Program-made: the position numbers and the translations under genes
Notes under the pieces: generated by a model
What the model was told of the DNA's origin: nothing
Databases searched by the model: none
What the model saw: the letters and a program-made list of their open reading frames with translations, nothing else
Part shown: positions 39,735-49,006 of the stretch, piece after piece
Layout of the letters: each line of letters begins with the position of its first letter
Position numbering within the stretch: the first letter of the stretch is position 1
Assembly (NCBI RefSeq): GCF_003350475.1
Contig: NZ_QQAV01000003.1
Location: 62,001 to 126,000 of the forward strand
Origin: Pseudacidovorax intermedius
GTDB lineage: Bacteria; Pseudomonadota; Gammaproteobacteria; Burkholderiales; Burkholderiaceae_C
DNA length: 64,000 nucleotides
Direction of reading: 5' to 3'

Positions 39735-42200
39735 ATGCCCTGGACCTGGCGCCAAGCCCTGTTCCAGCTCCACTGGCTGGCCGGCATCACGGCCGGCACG
39801 GTGTTGGCGGTCATCGGCAGCAGCGGCGCGCTGCTGGCCTACCGGGCGGAGATTGTTGAAGCGCTGAACCCCGCGCTGTTCCAGCGCCAGCCGCCCACGC
39901 CCGGCGCGGCCCCGCTCACCCCCGCAGCACTGGTCGCCGCCGTGCAGGCGCGTGACCCGAAGGTGCAGGTGCAGACACTCACCCTGCGCAAGCAGACCGG
40001 TTGGCCCGTGCGCATCGGCTTCGCGCCGGCGCCCGGCCAGCGCCGCGGCGCCCAGCACTGGCTGGACCCGTGGACCGCCGAGCCGCTGCCCGAGCCGCGG
40101 GGCGACGAATTCTTTGAGACCGTCGAATCGCTACACCGCTGGCTGCTGCTGCCGCGCGACATCGGCAAGCCGGTGACGGGCGTGCTCGCGGCCTCGCTGT
40201 TGTTGCTGGCCATCTCGGGCCTGGTGCTGCGCTGGCCGCGTCGGACGCTGGACTGGCGCGCCTGGCTGCGCGTGGACCTGCGCCTGCGCGGCCGCGCGCT
40301 GCTGTGGAACCTGCATGCGGTGGCGGGCACGCTGGCGCTGCTGTGCTACCTGGTGTCGGGGCTGACGGGCGTCTACTGGGGCTTCGATGCCGTGCGTGCG
40401 GCGGTGGACGGCGCCGTGGGCGAAGGACAGGCGGCGCGCATGCAGCGCAGCGGCGGCAACCCGGCCGGCCGTGCCATGGGCGCGGCTGGCGGCGCGGCGT
40501 CCGCGCCGGGCCCCACGCCCGCGCCACCCCGCGCCGCGCCCGATCTGGACCGGCTCTGGCAGGGCTTCCTGCGCGCATCGAACGGCAATTGGCAGCTGGT
40601 GACGCTGCGGCTGCCGGCACGGGCCAATCCACGCGTCGAAGCCACCTACCTGCGCCGCGACGCCGAGCACGAGCGCGCCCGCAACCGGCTCTACCTGGAC
40701 GCCGCCACTGGCGAGCCCATCGAGCATCGCCGCTATGCGGAACTGAGCGCGCCGGCGCGGCTGGTCAACAGCATCTATCCGCTGCACATGGGCAGTTTCT
40801 GGGGCCCGCTCGGCCGGGTGGTGATGGTGCTGGCCAGCGCCGGGCTCCTGCTCTTCGCCATCACCGGCTGGCTGCTGTACCTGCGCCGCCGGCGCGAGGC
40901 AGCGGCGGCACGGCGGGCGCGGCGGGCCTCGCTGGCGGCGGCGGGTGGCGGCGCCACGCCCGAGGCCGGCGGGCTGCTGGTCGCCTTCGCCACCCAGACG
41001 GGCCATGCCGAACGGCTCGCCTGGCAGACCGCGGCCGCCCTGGGTGCCGCTGGCGTGCCGGCCACCGTCAGGCCGCTGCAGGCGCTGGCCCCGGCTGATC
41101 TGGCCCGCCACCCGCGCGTGCTGGTCGTGGCCAGCAGCTACGGCGATGGCGAGCCGCCCGACGCGGCCCGCGCCTTCGCCCGGCGGCTGGCCATCATGAA
41201 CGCCCCGCTGGCGCCCGCCCCCGCCTTCGGCCTGCTGGCGCTGGGCAACCGCCAATACGGCACCTTCTGCGGCTTCGGCCATGCGCTGGATAGCCACCTG
41301 CGCCGCCTGGGCGCGCGACCACTGTTCCCGCTGGTGGAAATGGACGAGGCGGACGCCTCCGCCATCGTGCGCTGGCGCGCCGAAGTGGGCGCCGCCTTCG
41401 GCGTCGTGCTGGACGAGGACGCAACGCCGGACCCGGCCCTGGCCGCACCCCGCTGGCTGGAGGCCGAGTTGGGCCGGCGCACGCACCTGAATCCTGGGAG
41501 CGCCGGCTCGCCGCTGTTCGAGCTACAGATCGCCCTGCCCCCCGAGACCGACTGGCAGCCAGGCGCACTGGTGGAGATCGAAGCGCCTACGGCCGGCGAG
41601 CCACCCCGGCGCTATTCCGTCGCCTCGATCCCGGACGACGGCACCCTCAGCCTGCTGGTGCGCCAGCGCGTGCTGGACGACGGGCGCCTCGGCCTCATGT
41701 CCAGCTGGCTCACGGTGCAGACTCTGCCCAGCGCACCGCTGCGTCTGCGGCTGGTCGACAACCCGGGCTTCCGGCTGATCGACGACGACCGCCCCTGCAT
41801 CTTCATCGGCAACGGCTCGGGCTTTGCGGGCCTGCGCGGACATCTGCGCGAGCGGGCGCGGCGCGGCCATGGGCGCAACTGGCTTATCTTCGGCGAGCGG
41901 CATCCGGACCACGACGCCTTCTTCGCCGACGACGTGCAGGCCTGGCAGGCCCGCGGCCTGCTCCCGCGGGTGGACCTGGCCTGGTCGCGCGTGGCACCCA
42001 CCGGCCGCCATGTGCAGGACGCACTCAAGGATGCAGGCGACGCGTTGCGCCGCTGGGTGGACGACGGCGCCGTGCTCTATGTCTGCGGCAGCCTGGCGGG
42101 CATGGCGCAGGGCGTGGATGCCGCGTTGCGCGAGCTGCTCGGTTCCGCGGCGGTAGAAGCACTGCTCATGGAAGGCAGGCTGCGCCGCGACGTCTACTGA
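39735..42200 (+). CDS. PepSY-flavodoxin-FAD/NAD(P)H reductase fusion, likely siderophore-iron reductase
   Basis: 821 residues. The N-terminal part (1-380) is a PepSY membrane module with helices near 12-34, 150-170, 193-213 and 352-374. A flavodoxin domain follows (about 413-545: LLVAFATQTGHAERLAWQTAAALG ... VVASSYGDGEPPDAARAF ... LLALGNRQYGTFCGFG). The last third is a sulfite-reductase/cytochrome P450 reductase-type module: FAD site RRYSVASIP, then NAD(P)H site CIFIGNGSGFAGLRGHL and WLIFGERHPDHDAFF. This layout moves electrons from NAD(P)H through FAD and FMN into the membrane. Being 18 bases after a siderophore receptor, it most likely reduces Fe(III)-siderophore at the inner membrane. The role is inferred from context. 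Confidence 0.85.
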   Translation: MPWTWRQALFQLHWLAGITAGTVLAVIGSSGALLAYRAEIVEALNPALFQRQPPTPGAAPLTPAALVAAVQARDPKVQVQTLTLRKQTGWPVRIGFAPAPGQRRGAQHWLDPWTAEPLPEPRGDEFFETVESLHRWLLLPRDIGKPVTGVLAASLLLLAISGLVLRWPRRTLDWRAWLRVDLRLRGRALLWNLHAVAGTLALLCYLVSGLTGVYWGFDAVRAAVDGAVGEGQAARMQRSGGNPAGRAMGAAGGAASAPGPTPAPPRAAPDLDRLWQGFLRASNGNWQLVTLRLPARANPRVEATYLRRDAEHERARNRLYLDAATGEPIEHRRYAELSAPARLVNSIYPLHMGSFWGPLGRVVMVLASAGLLLFAITGWLLYLRRRREAAAARRARRASLAAAGGGATPEAGGLLVAFATQTGHAERLAWQTAAALGAAGVPATVRPLQALAPADLARHPRVLVVASSYGDGEPPDAARAFARRLAIMNAPLAPAPAFGLLALGNRQYGTFCGFGHALDSHLRRLGARPLFPLVEMDEADASAIVRWRAEVGAAFGVVLDEDATPDPALAAPRWLEAELGRRTHLNPGSAGSPLFELQIALPPETDWQPGALVEIEAPTAGEPPRRYSVASIPDDGTLSLLVRQRVLDDGRLGLMSSWLTVQTLPSAPLRLRLVDNPGFRLIDDDRPCIFIGNGSGFAGLRGHLRERARRGHGRNWLIFGERHPDHDAFFADDVQAWQARGLLPRVDLAWSRVAPTGRHVQDALKDAGDALRRWVDDGAVLYVCGSLAGMAQGVDAALRELLGSAAVEALLMEGRLRRDVY

Positions 42201-42260
42201 GCGGCTTCAGGCGCAGTTGCCCGGCGCCCGCCCTGTGGGGTTCGGCGCCGGCTCCGTGCC

Positions 42261-42818
42261 TCAGCGCCCGATGCCGTAGATGCCCACCAGCAGATTGCCC
42301 AGCACCATCGCCACGATCTGCAGCAGCACGATGGCCACGAGCGGCGACAGGTCCACGCCGCCGATCAACGGCACCACGCGGCGGATGGGCCGCACCAGCG
42401 GCTCGGCCAGGCGCTGCACCAGGTCGTGCAGCACGGGGGATGCGCCGGGGATCCATGACAGCACCGCATAGACGATCAGCAGCGCCGTCAGCCCCGACAC
42501 CGCCAGCTGCAGCAGCCCGAACAGCGACAGCAGCGGCAGCGCCACCGGCCGCAGCCCGCCGGCCAGCAGCATCAGCAGCAGGTACTTGAGCATGACGATC
42601 AGCCAAGCCGCCACCAGGCTGGCGAGGTCCCAGCGGCCCGCTGCGGGCAAGATGCGGCGCAGGGGCAGCACGATCCAGTCGGTCAATGCAAAGACGAAAC
42701 GCCCCAGCGGATTGCCGAAGGGCACGCGGTGCAGCTGCATGTACAGGCGCAGCAGGCAGGCGCCGCCCAGCAGGCCGGCGATGACGTCCAGCAGGAACGA
42801 AGGGATCTGGTAGAGCAT
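42261..42818 (-). CDS. YggT family membrane protein
   Basis: 185-residue integral membrane protein with two YggT repeats, each with a hydrophobic helix followed by an amphipathic P-rich loop: LLRLYMQLHRVPFGNPLGRFVFALTDWIVLPLRRILP and VYAVLSWIPGASPVLHDLVQRLAEPLVRPIRRVVPLIGGVDLSPLVAIVLLQIV. The ATG at 42818 gives MLYQIPSFLLDVIAGLLGGAC; the frame extends further but without support. The family affects osmotic tolerance or cell-division membranes in some bacteria; no firm function is known. It is divergent from the LonN-domain protein. Confidence 0.9.
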   Translation of the reverse strand: MLYQIPSFLLDVIAGLLGGACLLRLYMQLHRVPFGNPLGRFVFALTDWIVLPLRRILPAAGRWDLASLVAAWLIVMLKYLLLMLLAGGLRPVALPLLSLFGLLQLAVSGLTALLIVYAVLSWIPGASPVLHDLVQRLAEPLVRPIRRVVPLIGGVDLSPLVAIVLLQIVAMVLGNLLVGIYGIGR

Positions 42819-42890
42819 CGTCAGGAAGAGAAAGACGCCGCAGGGGGCAAGGAGGGAGTGCGATGATAGCCACGCACTTCTGCGCCCATC

Positions 42891-43517
42891 ATGTCCGAAG
42901 CCAACCCCTTCCTGCCGCTTTTCCCCCTCGGAACCGTGCTCTTTCCGGGCGGGCTGCTGCCGCTGCGGATCTTCGAGCTGCGCTACCTGCAGATGATCGG
43001 CGAGTGCCACAAGGCCGGCACGCCCTTCGGCGTGGTCGGGCTGATGCGGGGCGCGGAAGTGCGAGCCGCCGCAGCGGCGCCCGAGGTCTTCGCGGACCTG
43101 GGCACGCTGGCCACCATCCGCCACCTGGAGTCGCCCCAGTCCGGCCTGCTGGTCATCGAATGCGTGGGCACCGAGCGCTTCCGCATCCTGGAGCGCCGGC
43201 AGCAACCCAACGGCCTGTGGACGGCGCGCACCGAAGTGTTGCCGCCCGAAGCCCGCGTGCCCGTGCCGGACGACCTGCTCGGCGTGGCCGATGGGCTGCG
43301 CCAGTTCGCCGAGACCCTGCGCCAGCGCGGCGGGCCGCTGCCCCTGGCCGAGCCGCCGGACTACGACGACTGCGCCTGGGTGGCCAACCGCTGGTGCGAG
43401 CTGCTGCCCTTGCCCTCCGAGATGCGGCAGCGCCTGCTGGCCCTGGACAGTCCGCTGGTTCGCCTGGAGCTGGTGAGCGACCTGCTGGCGCAGACGCGCA
43501 TCTCGGGCCAGCGCTGA
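42891..43517 (+). CDS. LON peptidase N-terminal-domain protein
   Basis: 208 residues comprising only a Lon substrate-binding (LonN) domain: LPLFPLGTVLFPGGLLPLRIFELRYLQMI at the start, GLLVIECVGTERFRILE in the middle, and a helical C-terminal part (WCELLPLPSEMRQRLLALDSPLVRLELVSDLL). There is no AAA ATPase or Ser-Lys protease, so it is a stand-alone member of PF02190, as found in many Proteobacteria; role unknown. It is divergent from the YggT gene with a 72-base gap. Confidence 0.9.
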   Translation: MSEANPFLPLFPLGTVLFPGGLLPLRIFELRYLQMIGECHKAGTPFGVVGLMRGAEVRAAAAAPEVFADLGTLATIRHLESPQSGLLVIECVGTERFRILERRQQPNGLWTARTEVLPPEARVPVPDDLLGVADGLRQFAETLRQRGGPLPLAEPPDYDDCAWVANRWCELLPLPSEMRQRLLALDSPLVRLELVSDLLAQTRISGQR

Positions 43518-43738
43518 GCGAACGGCGCGGACCGCATCCCCCCGTCATCACACTGCGAGCACGCAGGCTGCGTTCCCGCGGCGCACGCACCGCGTTGCGC
43601 AGCGCGGCCCCGCTAAAATCGCCGGCCGCGCTGCACCGGGCCCCCGGCCCGGCGACCCTGGCGCCCTTCCCCTGACAGCCGCCCTCCCCCCGGTCGCCCC
43701 CGCGCCCGGCGGCGGCCTCCAACTGCACGACGCCCTCC

Positions 43739-45277
43739 ATGTCCGACCACACCACGCCGGCCGCTGCCGCCCCTTCCGTTGACGACAACCAGCTGATCGC
43801 CGAACGACGCGAGAAACTGAAGGCGCTGCGGGCCGGCCAGGCCGAGGGCCGCGGCGTCGCCTTCCCCAACGACTTCAAGCCCGCCGACCGCGCCGACGCC
43901 CTGCTCGCCGCCCATGGCGAGACGCCCGCCGAGACGCTCGAAGCCACGCCCGTGGCCGCCAGCGTGGGCGGCCGCATGATGCTCAAGCGCGTGATGGGCA
44001 AGGCCAGCTTCGCCACCCTGCAGGACGCCACCGGCCGCATCCAGCTCTACGTCACCCGCGACGCCCTGGGCGAAGAGGCCTACGCCGACTTCAAGAAGTG
44101 GGACCTGGGCGACATCGTCGGCGCCGAAGGCACGCTGATGAAGACCAAGACCGGCGAGCTGTCGATCAAGGTCAGCCGCCTGCGCCTGCTGACCAAGAGC
44201 CTGCGTCCGCTGCCCGACAAGTTCCACGGCATGAGCGACCAGGAGCAGAAGTACCGCCAGCGCTACGTCGATCTGATCACCGACGAGGCCGCCCGCACGC
44301 GCTTCGCGGCCCGCAGCAAGGCCGTGAGCGGCATCCGCGAATTCATGGTGAGCCATGGCTTCCTGGAAGTGGAGACGCCCATGCTCCATCCCATTCCCGG
44401 CGGTGCCAATGCCAAGCCCTTCGTCACGCACCACAACGCGCTCGACCAGGAGATGTACCTGCGCATCGCGCCGGAGCTCTACCTCAAGCGCCTGATCGTG
44501 GGCGGCTTCGAGCGCGTGTTCGAGATCAACCGCAACTTCCGCAACGAAGGCATCTCGGTCCGTCACAACCCCGAGTTCACGATGATGGAGTTCTACGCGG
44601 CCTACTGGAACTACCGCGACCTGATGGACTTCACCGAAGCGCTGATCCGCGACGCCGCCACCAAGGCCGTGGGCACGCTGCAGCTGACCTACCAGGGCAA
44701 GCCGGTGGACCTGGCCGCGCCCTTCGAGCGCCTCACCATCCGCGAAGCCATCGTCAAGCACACCGAGGCAAGCGACAACGTGGACAGCCGCGACTGGCTG
44801 ATCGCCGCGCTGCGCAAGCTGGGCATGAGCGAGGAGAAGGACCGCCTGAGCGGCCGCACCCTGGCCAGCCTACAGGTGCTGTACTTCGAGGAAGTGGTCG
44901 AAGAAAAGCTCTGGCAGCCGACCTTCATCATGGAGCACCCGACCGAAATCTCGCCCCTGGCCCGCGCCAACGACGAGCGGCCCGAGGTGACCGAGCGCTT
45001 CGAGCTCTACATCACCGGCCGCGAGTTCGGCAACGGCTTCTCGGAGCTGAACGACGCCGAGGACCAGGCCGCCCGCTTCAACGCCCAGGTGGCCGCCAAG
45101 GACAGCGGCGACGACGAGGCGATGTATTTCGACCACGACTTCGTGCGCGCGCTGGAGTACGGCATGCCCCCCACCGGCGGCTGCGGCATCGGCATCGACC
45201 GCTTCATGATGCTGCTGACCGACTCGCCCAGCATCCGCGACGTGATCCTGTTCCCGGCACTGCGGCGCGAGGGCTGA
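43739..45277 (+). CDS. lysS: Lysine--tRNA ligase, class II
   Basis: 512-residue class II aminoacyl-tRNA synthetase that charges tRNA-Lys. An OB-fold anticodon domain (about residues 60-170, [32 protein letters not shown]) precedes the catalytic core: motif 2 [47 protein letters not shown] and motif 3 [42 protein letters not shown] at 43614-43619 in the 221-base upstream gap may be its -10 box; nothing else is evident there. Confidence 0.98.
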   Translation: MSDHTTPAAAAPSVDDNQLIAERREKLKALRAGQAEGRGVAFPNDFKPADRADALLAAHGETPAETLEATPVAASVGGRMMLKRVMGKASFATLQDATGRIQLYVTRDALGEEAYADFKKWDLGDIVGAEGTLMKTKTGELSIKVSRLRLLTKSLRPLPDKFHGMSDQEQKYRQRYVDLITDEAARTRFAARSKAVSGIREFMVSHGFLEVETPMLHPIPGGANAKPFVTHHNALDQEMYLRIAPELYLKRLIVGGFERVFEINRNFRNEGISVRHNPEFTMMEFYAAYWNYRDLMDFTEALIRDAATKAVGTLQLTYQGKPVDLAAPFERLTIREAIVKHTEASDNVDSRDWLIAALRKLGMSEEKDRLSGRTLASLQVLYFEEVVEEKLWQPTFIMEHPTEISPLARANDERPEVTERFELYITGREFGNGFSELNDAEDQAARFNAQVAAKDSGDDEAMYFDHDFVRALEYGMPPTGGCGIGIDRFMMLLTDSPSIRDVILFPALRREG

Positions 45278-45335
45278 GCGTGGCGGCAAGCCAGCCCGTC
45301 GGAGCGGTCGCGGGCGGCCCTCTTCCAGTCCCGCG

Positions 45336-46979
45336 TCAGTAGCCCAACGAGAAGCCGCCCATGGTGTCAAGCCCATTGGGGTACTGTTGCCCGGAAACCG
45401 GGAGACCACCCACTTGCAACACCGACATCAATGACGTGGCCCCGGTGGTCGCGTTGACAAGATAGGCGCGCAAGCTCTGCCCCAGCGTACGCGTGTCGAT
45501 GTCGGACAGATAGCCGAACCGGCCCGATGCATCGAACGTCGGGACCGCATGCGGGAGCGGTGCCCCCAACAGGCTTAAGGTTCCATTGATGGGGTCAACC
45601 GCGTAGCGCTGTGTGACCGGAGCGGCCGCAGGCGTACCGACGTTTTCGAACTGCCCAACATAGAGTACGTGCGCATGCGGATGGACCGCCAGCCGGCTGA
45701 ATGTGGGCAAGGCACGGCGCGCTGAACTCACCTCGCTGATCGCCCCTGTCGCAGGGTCCACCCGGAAGCTCTTGAGCGCATAAGTGGTCGTTGGATTGCT
45801 CCCCCCAGTCGCCATCGCAGTAGTGCCGTATGCGAATCGCCCGTCCGGCGTGAAAGATACGAATGCGTCGGAATCCAGGTCGAAACGCCCGGTCCGTCGA
45901 AGTAAACCGGTCTGAAGATCGACGGCGTAGACGGTAACCGACAAGGGTGACGCCGAGCTGGGGACGGATCGGTCCAATGACGAGAAGGCAAAGGCGAAGC
46001 GGCCACTGGGATCAAAACGGAGTTCAGCCACAGCAGGCATCGTTGTCGAGTCGACCTCGCTCACTGCGCCATTGCTGGCGTCCACTCGCAACAACCGCAA
46101 CGGCAGCGCAGCCCAGGTTGGAACAGCTCCTGGTGCATTGGTCTGCCTGTAACCGGCGCTGTAGAGAAAGCGACCGGAAGGATGCATCATGAGCCTGCGG
46201 GCCACGAACGGCGCAGCGCCATCGCGCCATTGGACCAACGACGCAGAACGCTCAGAGATGCTGCCGTCCTGCCGCAGCGCACGCCGGTATACGTCGGAGA
46301 TGCCCGTGCTCGTAACCCCGCCCTGGCTTGTCACGGTGCCCCCGCGGATCACGTAAGCCCAGCGGCCACCGGGATGAGGTACGGCGATCTCCGGATCGAC
46401 CGCCTCGTCGTCCAAGGGACTTGCAAGGTTGACGGCGACAGGGGCCGTGCCTAAGGCGCCTGTGGCCGGATCAATCGGATGACTTCGCACCTGGACGTTT
46501 TGCGGCAGCAGGTATTCGTTCTGGTGGCTTACCGCCACGTAAGCAAAGCGGGCGACCATTCCGCTGCAGATCACGGTGGTGCGGGGATCTTCCGGACCCG
46601 CCTCGCCGGCCGCCGTGCCAGCGTCGACCGTGCATTGACGCGCAGGATCGACAGGCGGCGATTTGACGGAAACCGAATAGCGGCCTCCCCGGGGGAGCGC
46701 CGTCGAGAAGGCAAAGGTGCCGTCCGCTTCGGGCACCACTTCTTCCGCGCCGTTCAGTTGCAGCACCAGCCCAGGCGGGACCCAGCCATCAAGCCGACCG
46801 CGAACCTGAAAAGTGGCCGTTGCCTGCGGCGTGTCGCCGCCGGCTGGATCGGCCGAAGTGCCGGGGCTCGATCCTGAAACAGGCATGAAGGCCCCACCAC
46901 CTCCTTGGCTTCCACCCCCTCCGCATGCCATCAATGCGGCGGCAACGGCCCACCCGGCCAACCAGGCTCTTGCGTTCAC
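45336..46979 (-). CDS. Beta-propeller (lactonase-like) lipoprotein
   Basis: 547 residues from the GTG at 46979, which has AGGGAG six bases upstream; the frame also allows a GTG at 46985, which would leave no spacing. The signal VNARAWLAGWAVAAALMAC is a lipobox ending in Cys19. Next is a Gly-rich stretch, a beta-sandwich-like domain (about 45-140, FQVRGRLDGWVPPGLVLQLNGAEE) and a seven-bladed beta-propeller in the YncE/6-phosphogluconolactonase style: repeated GRFAYxxS-like strands (HPGGRWAYVIRGG, HPSGRFLYSAGY, DPSGRFAFAFSS, TPDGRFAYGTTA, HPHAHVLYVGQF). It is likely cell-surface or periplasmic; no catalytic residues are evident, so function is unknown. Base use looks somewhat less GC-biased than in its neighbours. 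Confidence 0.82.
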   Translation of the reverse strand: MNARAWLAGWAVAAALMACGGGGSQGGGGAFMPVSGSSPGTSADPAGGDTPQATATFQVRGRLDGWVPPGLVLQLNGAEEVVPEADGTFAFSTALPRGGRYSVSVKSPPVDPARQCTVDAGTAAGEAGPEDPRTTVICSGMVARFAYVAVSHQNEYLLPQNVQVRSHPIDPATGALGTAPVAVNLASPLDDEAVDPEIAVPHPGGRWAYVIRGGTVTSQGGVTSTGISDVYRRALRQDGSISERSASLVQWRDGAAPFVARRLMMHPSGRFLYSAGYRQTNAPGAVPTWAALPLRLLRVDASNGAVSEVDSTTMPAVAELRFDPSGRFAFAFSSLDRSVPSSASPLSVTVYAVDLQTGLLRRTGRFDLDSDAFVSFTPDGRFAYGTTAMATGGSNPTTTYALKSFRVDPATGAISEVSSARRALPTFSRLAVHPHAHVLYVGQFENVGTPAAAPVTQRYAVDPINGTLSLLGAPLPHAVPTFDASGRFGYLSDIDTRTLGQSLRAYLVNATTGATSLMSVLQVGGLPVSGQQYPNGLDTMGGFSLGY

Positions 46980-46999
46980 TGTCACTCCCTTTTTGTTCT

Positions 47000-47011
47000 G
47001 GACTGCAGTCC
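47000..47011. promoter_or_regulatory. Perfect 12-bp palindrome upstream of the propeller lipoprotein
   Basis: GGACTGCAGTCC is perfectly symmetric and is 21 bases before the lipoprotein GTG at 46979; GCAGTCC recurs at 47033-47039. The AT-rich CTATGTAAAC beside it gives a possible -10 on the minus strand. It may be an operator; the regulator is unknown. Confidence 0.4.
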
Positions 47012-47156
47012 TATGTAAACTAGCAGTCCGGATGCCCGCGACGGCTGCGCAAGAGCCTAGCAGTGCCGTGCGGCGATTCGCACTCCCTCCGAAACTAAAA
47101 GCCAGAATCAGGAATTTGTGCCTAGGCTCGGAATCGCGTCCTGCCGAACCGGCGTG

Positions 47157-47390
47157 TCAGGTGCGGGCAACCTTCACCAGCTTCATCCGCCCACCCGCGC
47201 CGGCGTGGATGTCGACGGCAGCCTTGGCCACGCCCAGTTGTTTCGCCACCAGGGCGATCAGCTCGGCATTGGCCTTGCCGTCCACCGGCGGCGACTTGAG
47301 CTGGGCCAGCCAAGTGCCGTCTTCCTGCTGCACCAGCGTGCTCGCCCGGGCGTTGGGCTTGACCTTCACCTGCAGCATGGTGGTCGCCAT
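47157..47390 (-). CDS. yggU: DUF167/YggU family protein
   Basis: 77-residue protein. LQVKVKPNARASTLVQQEDGTWLAQLKSPPVDGKANAELIALVAKQLGVAKAAVDIHAGAGGRMKLVKV is the complete DUF167 domain with the conserved PVDGKAN turn. The ATG at 47390 gives the family N-terminus. It starts 11 bases after the nagZ stop on the same strand, so it is probably co-transcribed. The molecular function of this small alpha/beta family is unknown. Confidence 0.9.
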   Translation of the reverse strand: MATTMLQVKVKPNARASTLVQQEDGTWLAQLKSPPVDGKANAELIALVAKQLGVAKAAVDIHAGAGGRMKLVKVART

Positions 47391-47401
47391 GGGCCGCGTT
47401 C

Positions 47402-48505
47402 TCAGACGGTGGCGGGCAGCAGCGCGCGGGCGTGGCGGTAGGCCGGATCGGCCATCAGCGCGTCCCAGCCCAGTGCCTCCCCGCGCGGCAGCAGGGCCCG
47501 ACGGCGAGCTTCGCGTTCGGGCGACGGCGCGAGTTCGCCACTCGCGCGCGCCTGCGTCATCGCATCCAGGAATTCGTCCAGCACCGCGCCGCCGTTCAGG
47601 CTCTGGTTGCACAGCAGCGCCAGGTCGCAGCCGGCCTTCAGGGCCTGCAGCGCCGCCTGGGCGGGCGTCAACAGCCGGCCTTCGAGGTGGCGAGCACCTT
47701 CCATGCTGAGGTCGTCGCTGATAACCGCGCCGGTGAAGCCCAGGCGCTGGCGCAGCACCTCCTGCAGCCACCGGGAAGAGAAGCCCGCGGGCCGCGCATC
47801 GACGGCGGGATAGACGACATGCGCCGGCATCACCGCCGCCAGGCTCGCACTGAGCCAGCGATAGGGTGCGGCGTCGTCGGCCAGGATCTCCTCCAGGCCA
47901 CGCGGATCGACCGGCACGGCCACGTGCGAATCAGCCGCCGCGAAGCCGTGACCGGGGAAATGCTTGCCGCAATGCGCCATGCCGGCATCGCGCAGGCCGT
48001 GCATCACCGCCCGGGCGAGCGCTGCGACGACGGCGGGGTCGCGGTGGAAGCTGCGGTTGCCGATGACGGCGCTACGCGAGGCCGGCGCATCGCCCGCCGC
48101 CGCGTCGGCATGGTCCAGGTCCAGCACCGGCGCGAAGGAGAAGCCGATGCCGCAGGCGCGCAGCTCCGCTGCCAGCACCTGGCCGAGGGCGACCGCCGCG
48201 TTCAGTGCGCGCTGCGGGCCGTCTCCCCCCGACTGCCACTGCATGCCCAGCGACCGCATCGACGGCAGCGCCGTGAAGCCATCCGTGCGGAAGCGCTGCA
48301 CGCGGCCGCCCTCATGGTCCACCGCGATCAGCAAATCGGGCCGCAGTGCCTGGATCTCGGCCGAGAGCGCCGTGATCTGCGCCCGGCTCTCGAAGTTGCG
48401 GCTGAAGTAGATGCAGCCGCCCACAAGCGGATGTTGCAGGCGGCGCCGGTCGTCGGCCGTAAGGGCGGTGCCGGCGACGTCGATGATGAGTGGGGAATCG
48501 GTCAT
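47402..48505 (-). CDS. nagZ: Beta-N-acetylhexosaminidase of peptidoglycan recycling
   Basis: 367-residue cytoplasmic glycoside hydrolase family 3 enzyme that removes GlcNAc from 1,6-anhydro-muropeptides. The general acid/base site is in CGKHFPGHGFAAADSH, the nucleophile Asp in VISDDLSMEGA, and DHEGGRVQRFR and NRSFHRDPAVV are further motifs. I start at the ATG at 48505 (MTDSPLIIDVAG); a GTG at 48523 gives six more residues, and neither has a strong ribosome site. It lies downstream of acpS by 105 bases on the same strand, the usual pdxJ-acpS-nagZ order. Confidence 0.95.
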   Translation of the reverse strand: MTDSPLIIDVAGTALTADDRRRLQHPLVGGCIYFSRNFESRAQITALSAEIQALRPDLLIAVDHEGGRVQRFRTDGFTALPSMRSLGMQWQSGGDGPQRALNAAVALGQVLAAELRACGIGFSFAPVLDLDHADAAAGDAPASRSAVIGNRSFHRDPAVVAALARAVMHGLRDAGMAHCGKHFPGHGFAAADSHVAVPVDPRGLEEILADDAAPYRWLSASLAAVMPAHVVYPAVDARPAGFSSRWLQEVLRQRLGFTGAVISDDLSMEGARHLEGRLLTPAQAALQALKAGCDLALLCNQSLNGGAVLDEFLDAMTQARASGELAPSPEREARRRALLPRGEALGWDALMADPAYRHARALLPATV

Positions 48506-48610
48506 GGGGTCCAGGTCGGGCACGATGCCCAGAGAACAGACGGCGGGGCGACGGGCAGGCGCTTTCAGACTGCCGGGCGGGCGCCGATCACGGGAGCGCG
48601 CAACGCCTGC

Positions 48611-49006
48611 TCAGTCGCGCTTCTCGACCACCACGAAGCTGGCCGCATAGTCGGCCTCGTCGGTGACGGTCACATGCGCGCTCAGGCCCTGGGCCTCGAA
48701 CCAGCTCTTGAGCGGGTCATGCAGCGCGATGTACGGCTTGCCGCTGCGGTCATTGAGGATTTCGCACAGCCGCCAGCTCATGGGCATGCGCATGCCCAGC
48801 CCGATGGCCTTGCTGAACGCTTCCTTGGCCGAGAAGCGGGTGGCCAGGTAACGCATGCCGCGCGCCGGCCAGCGGCTGCTGCGCTGGCGCCAGATCGCGA
48901 GCTCGGCATCGCCCAGCACGCGCTCGGCGAAACGGTCGCCCTGCCGGCCGACGGTGGCTTCGATGCGACGGATGTCGCACAGGTCGGTGCCGATGCCGTG
49001 GATCAC
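48611..49006 (-). CDS. acpS: Holo-[acyl-carrier-protein] synthase
   Basis: 131-residue 4'-phosphopantetheinyl transferase that activates acyl carrier protein. Motifs are [15 protein letters not shown] (Mg-binding Asp) near the start and [17 protein letters not shown] in the middle; the C-terminal [20 protein letters not shown] closes the fold. It starts with GTG at 49006, whose bases overlap the pdxJ stop as GTGA, indicating translational coupling. Its substrate acpP is in this window at 62155. Confidence 0.95.
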   Translation of the reverse strand: MIHGIGTDLCDIRRIEATVGRQGDRFAERVLGDAELAIWRQRSSRWPARGMRYLATRFSAKEAFSKAIGLGMRMPMSWRLCEILNDRSGKPYIALHDPLKSWFEAQGLSAHVTVTDEADYAASFVVVEKRD

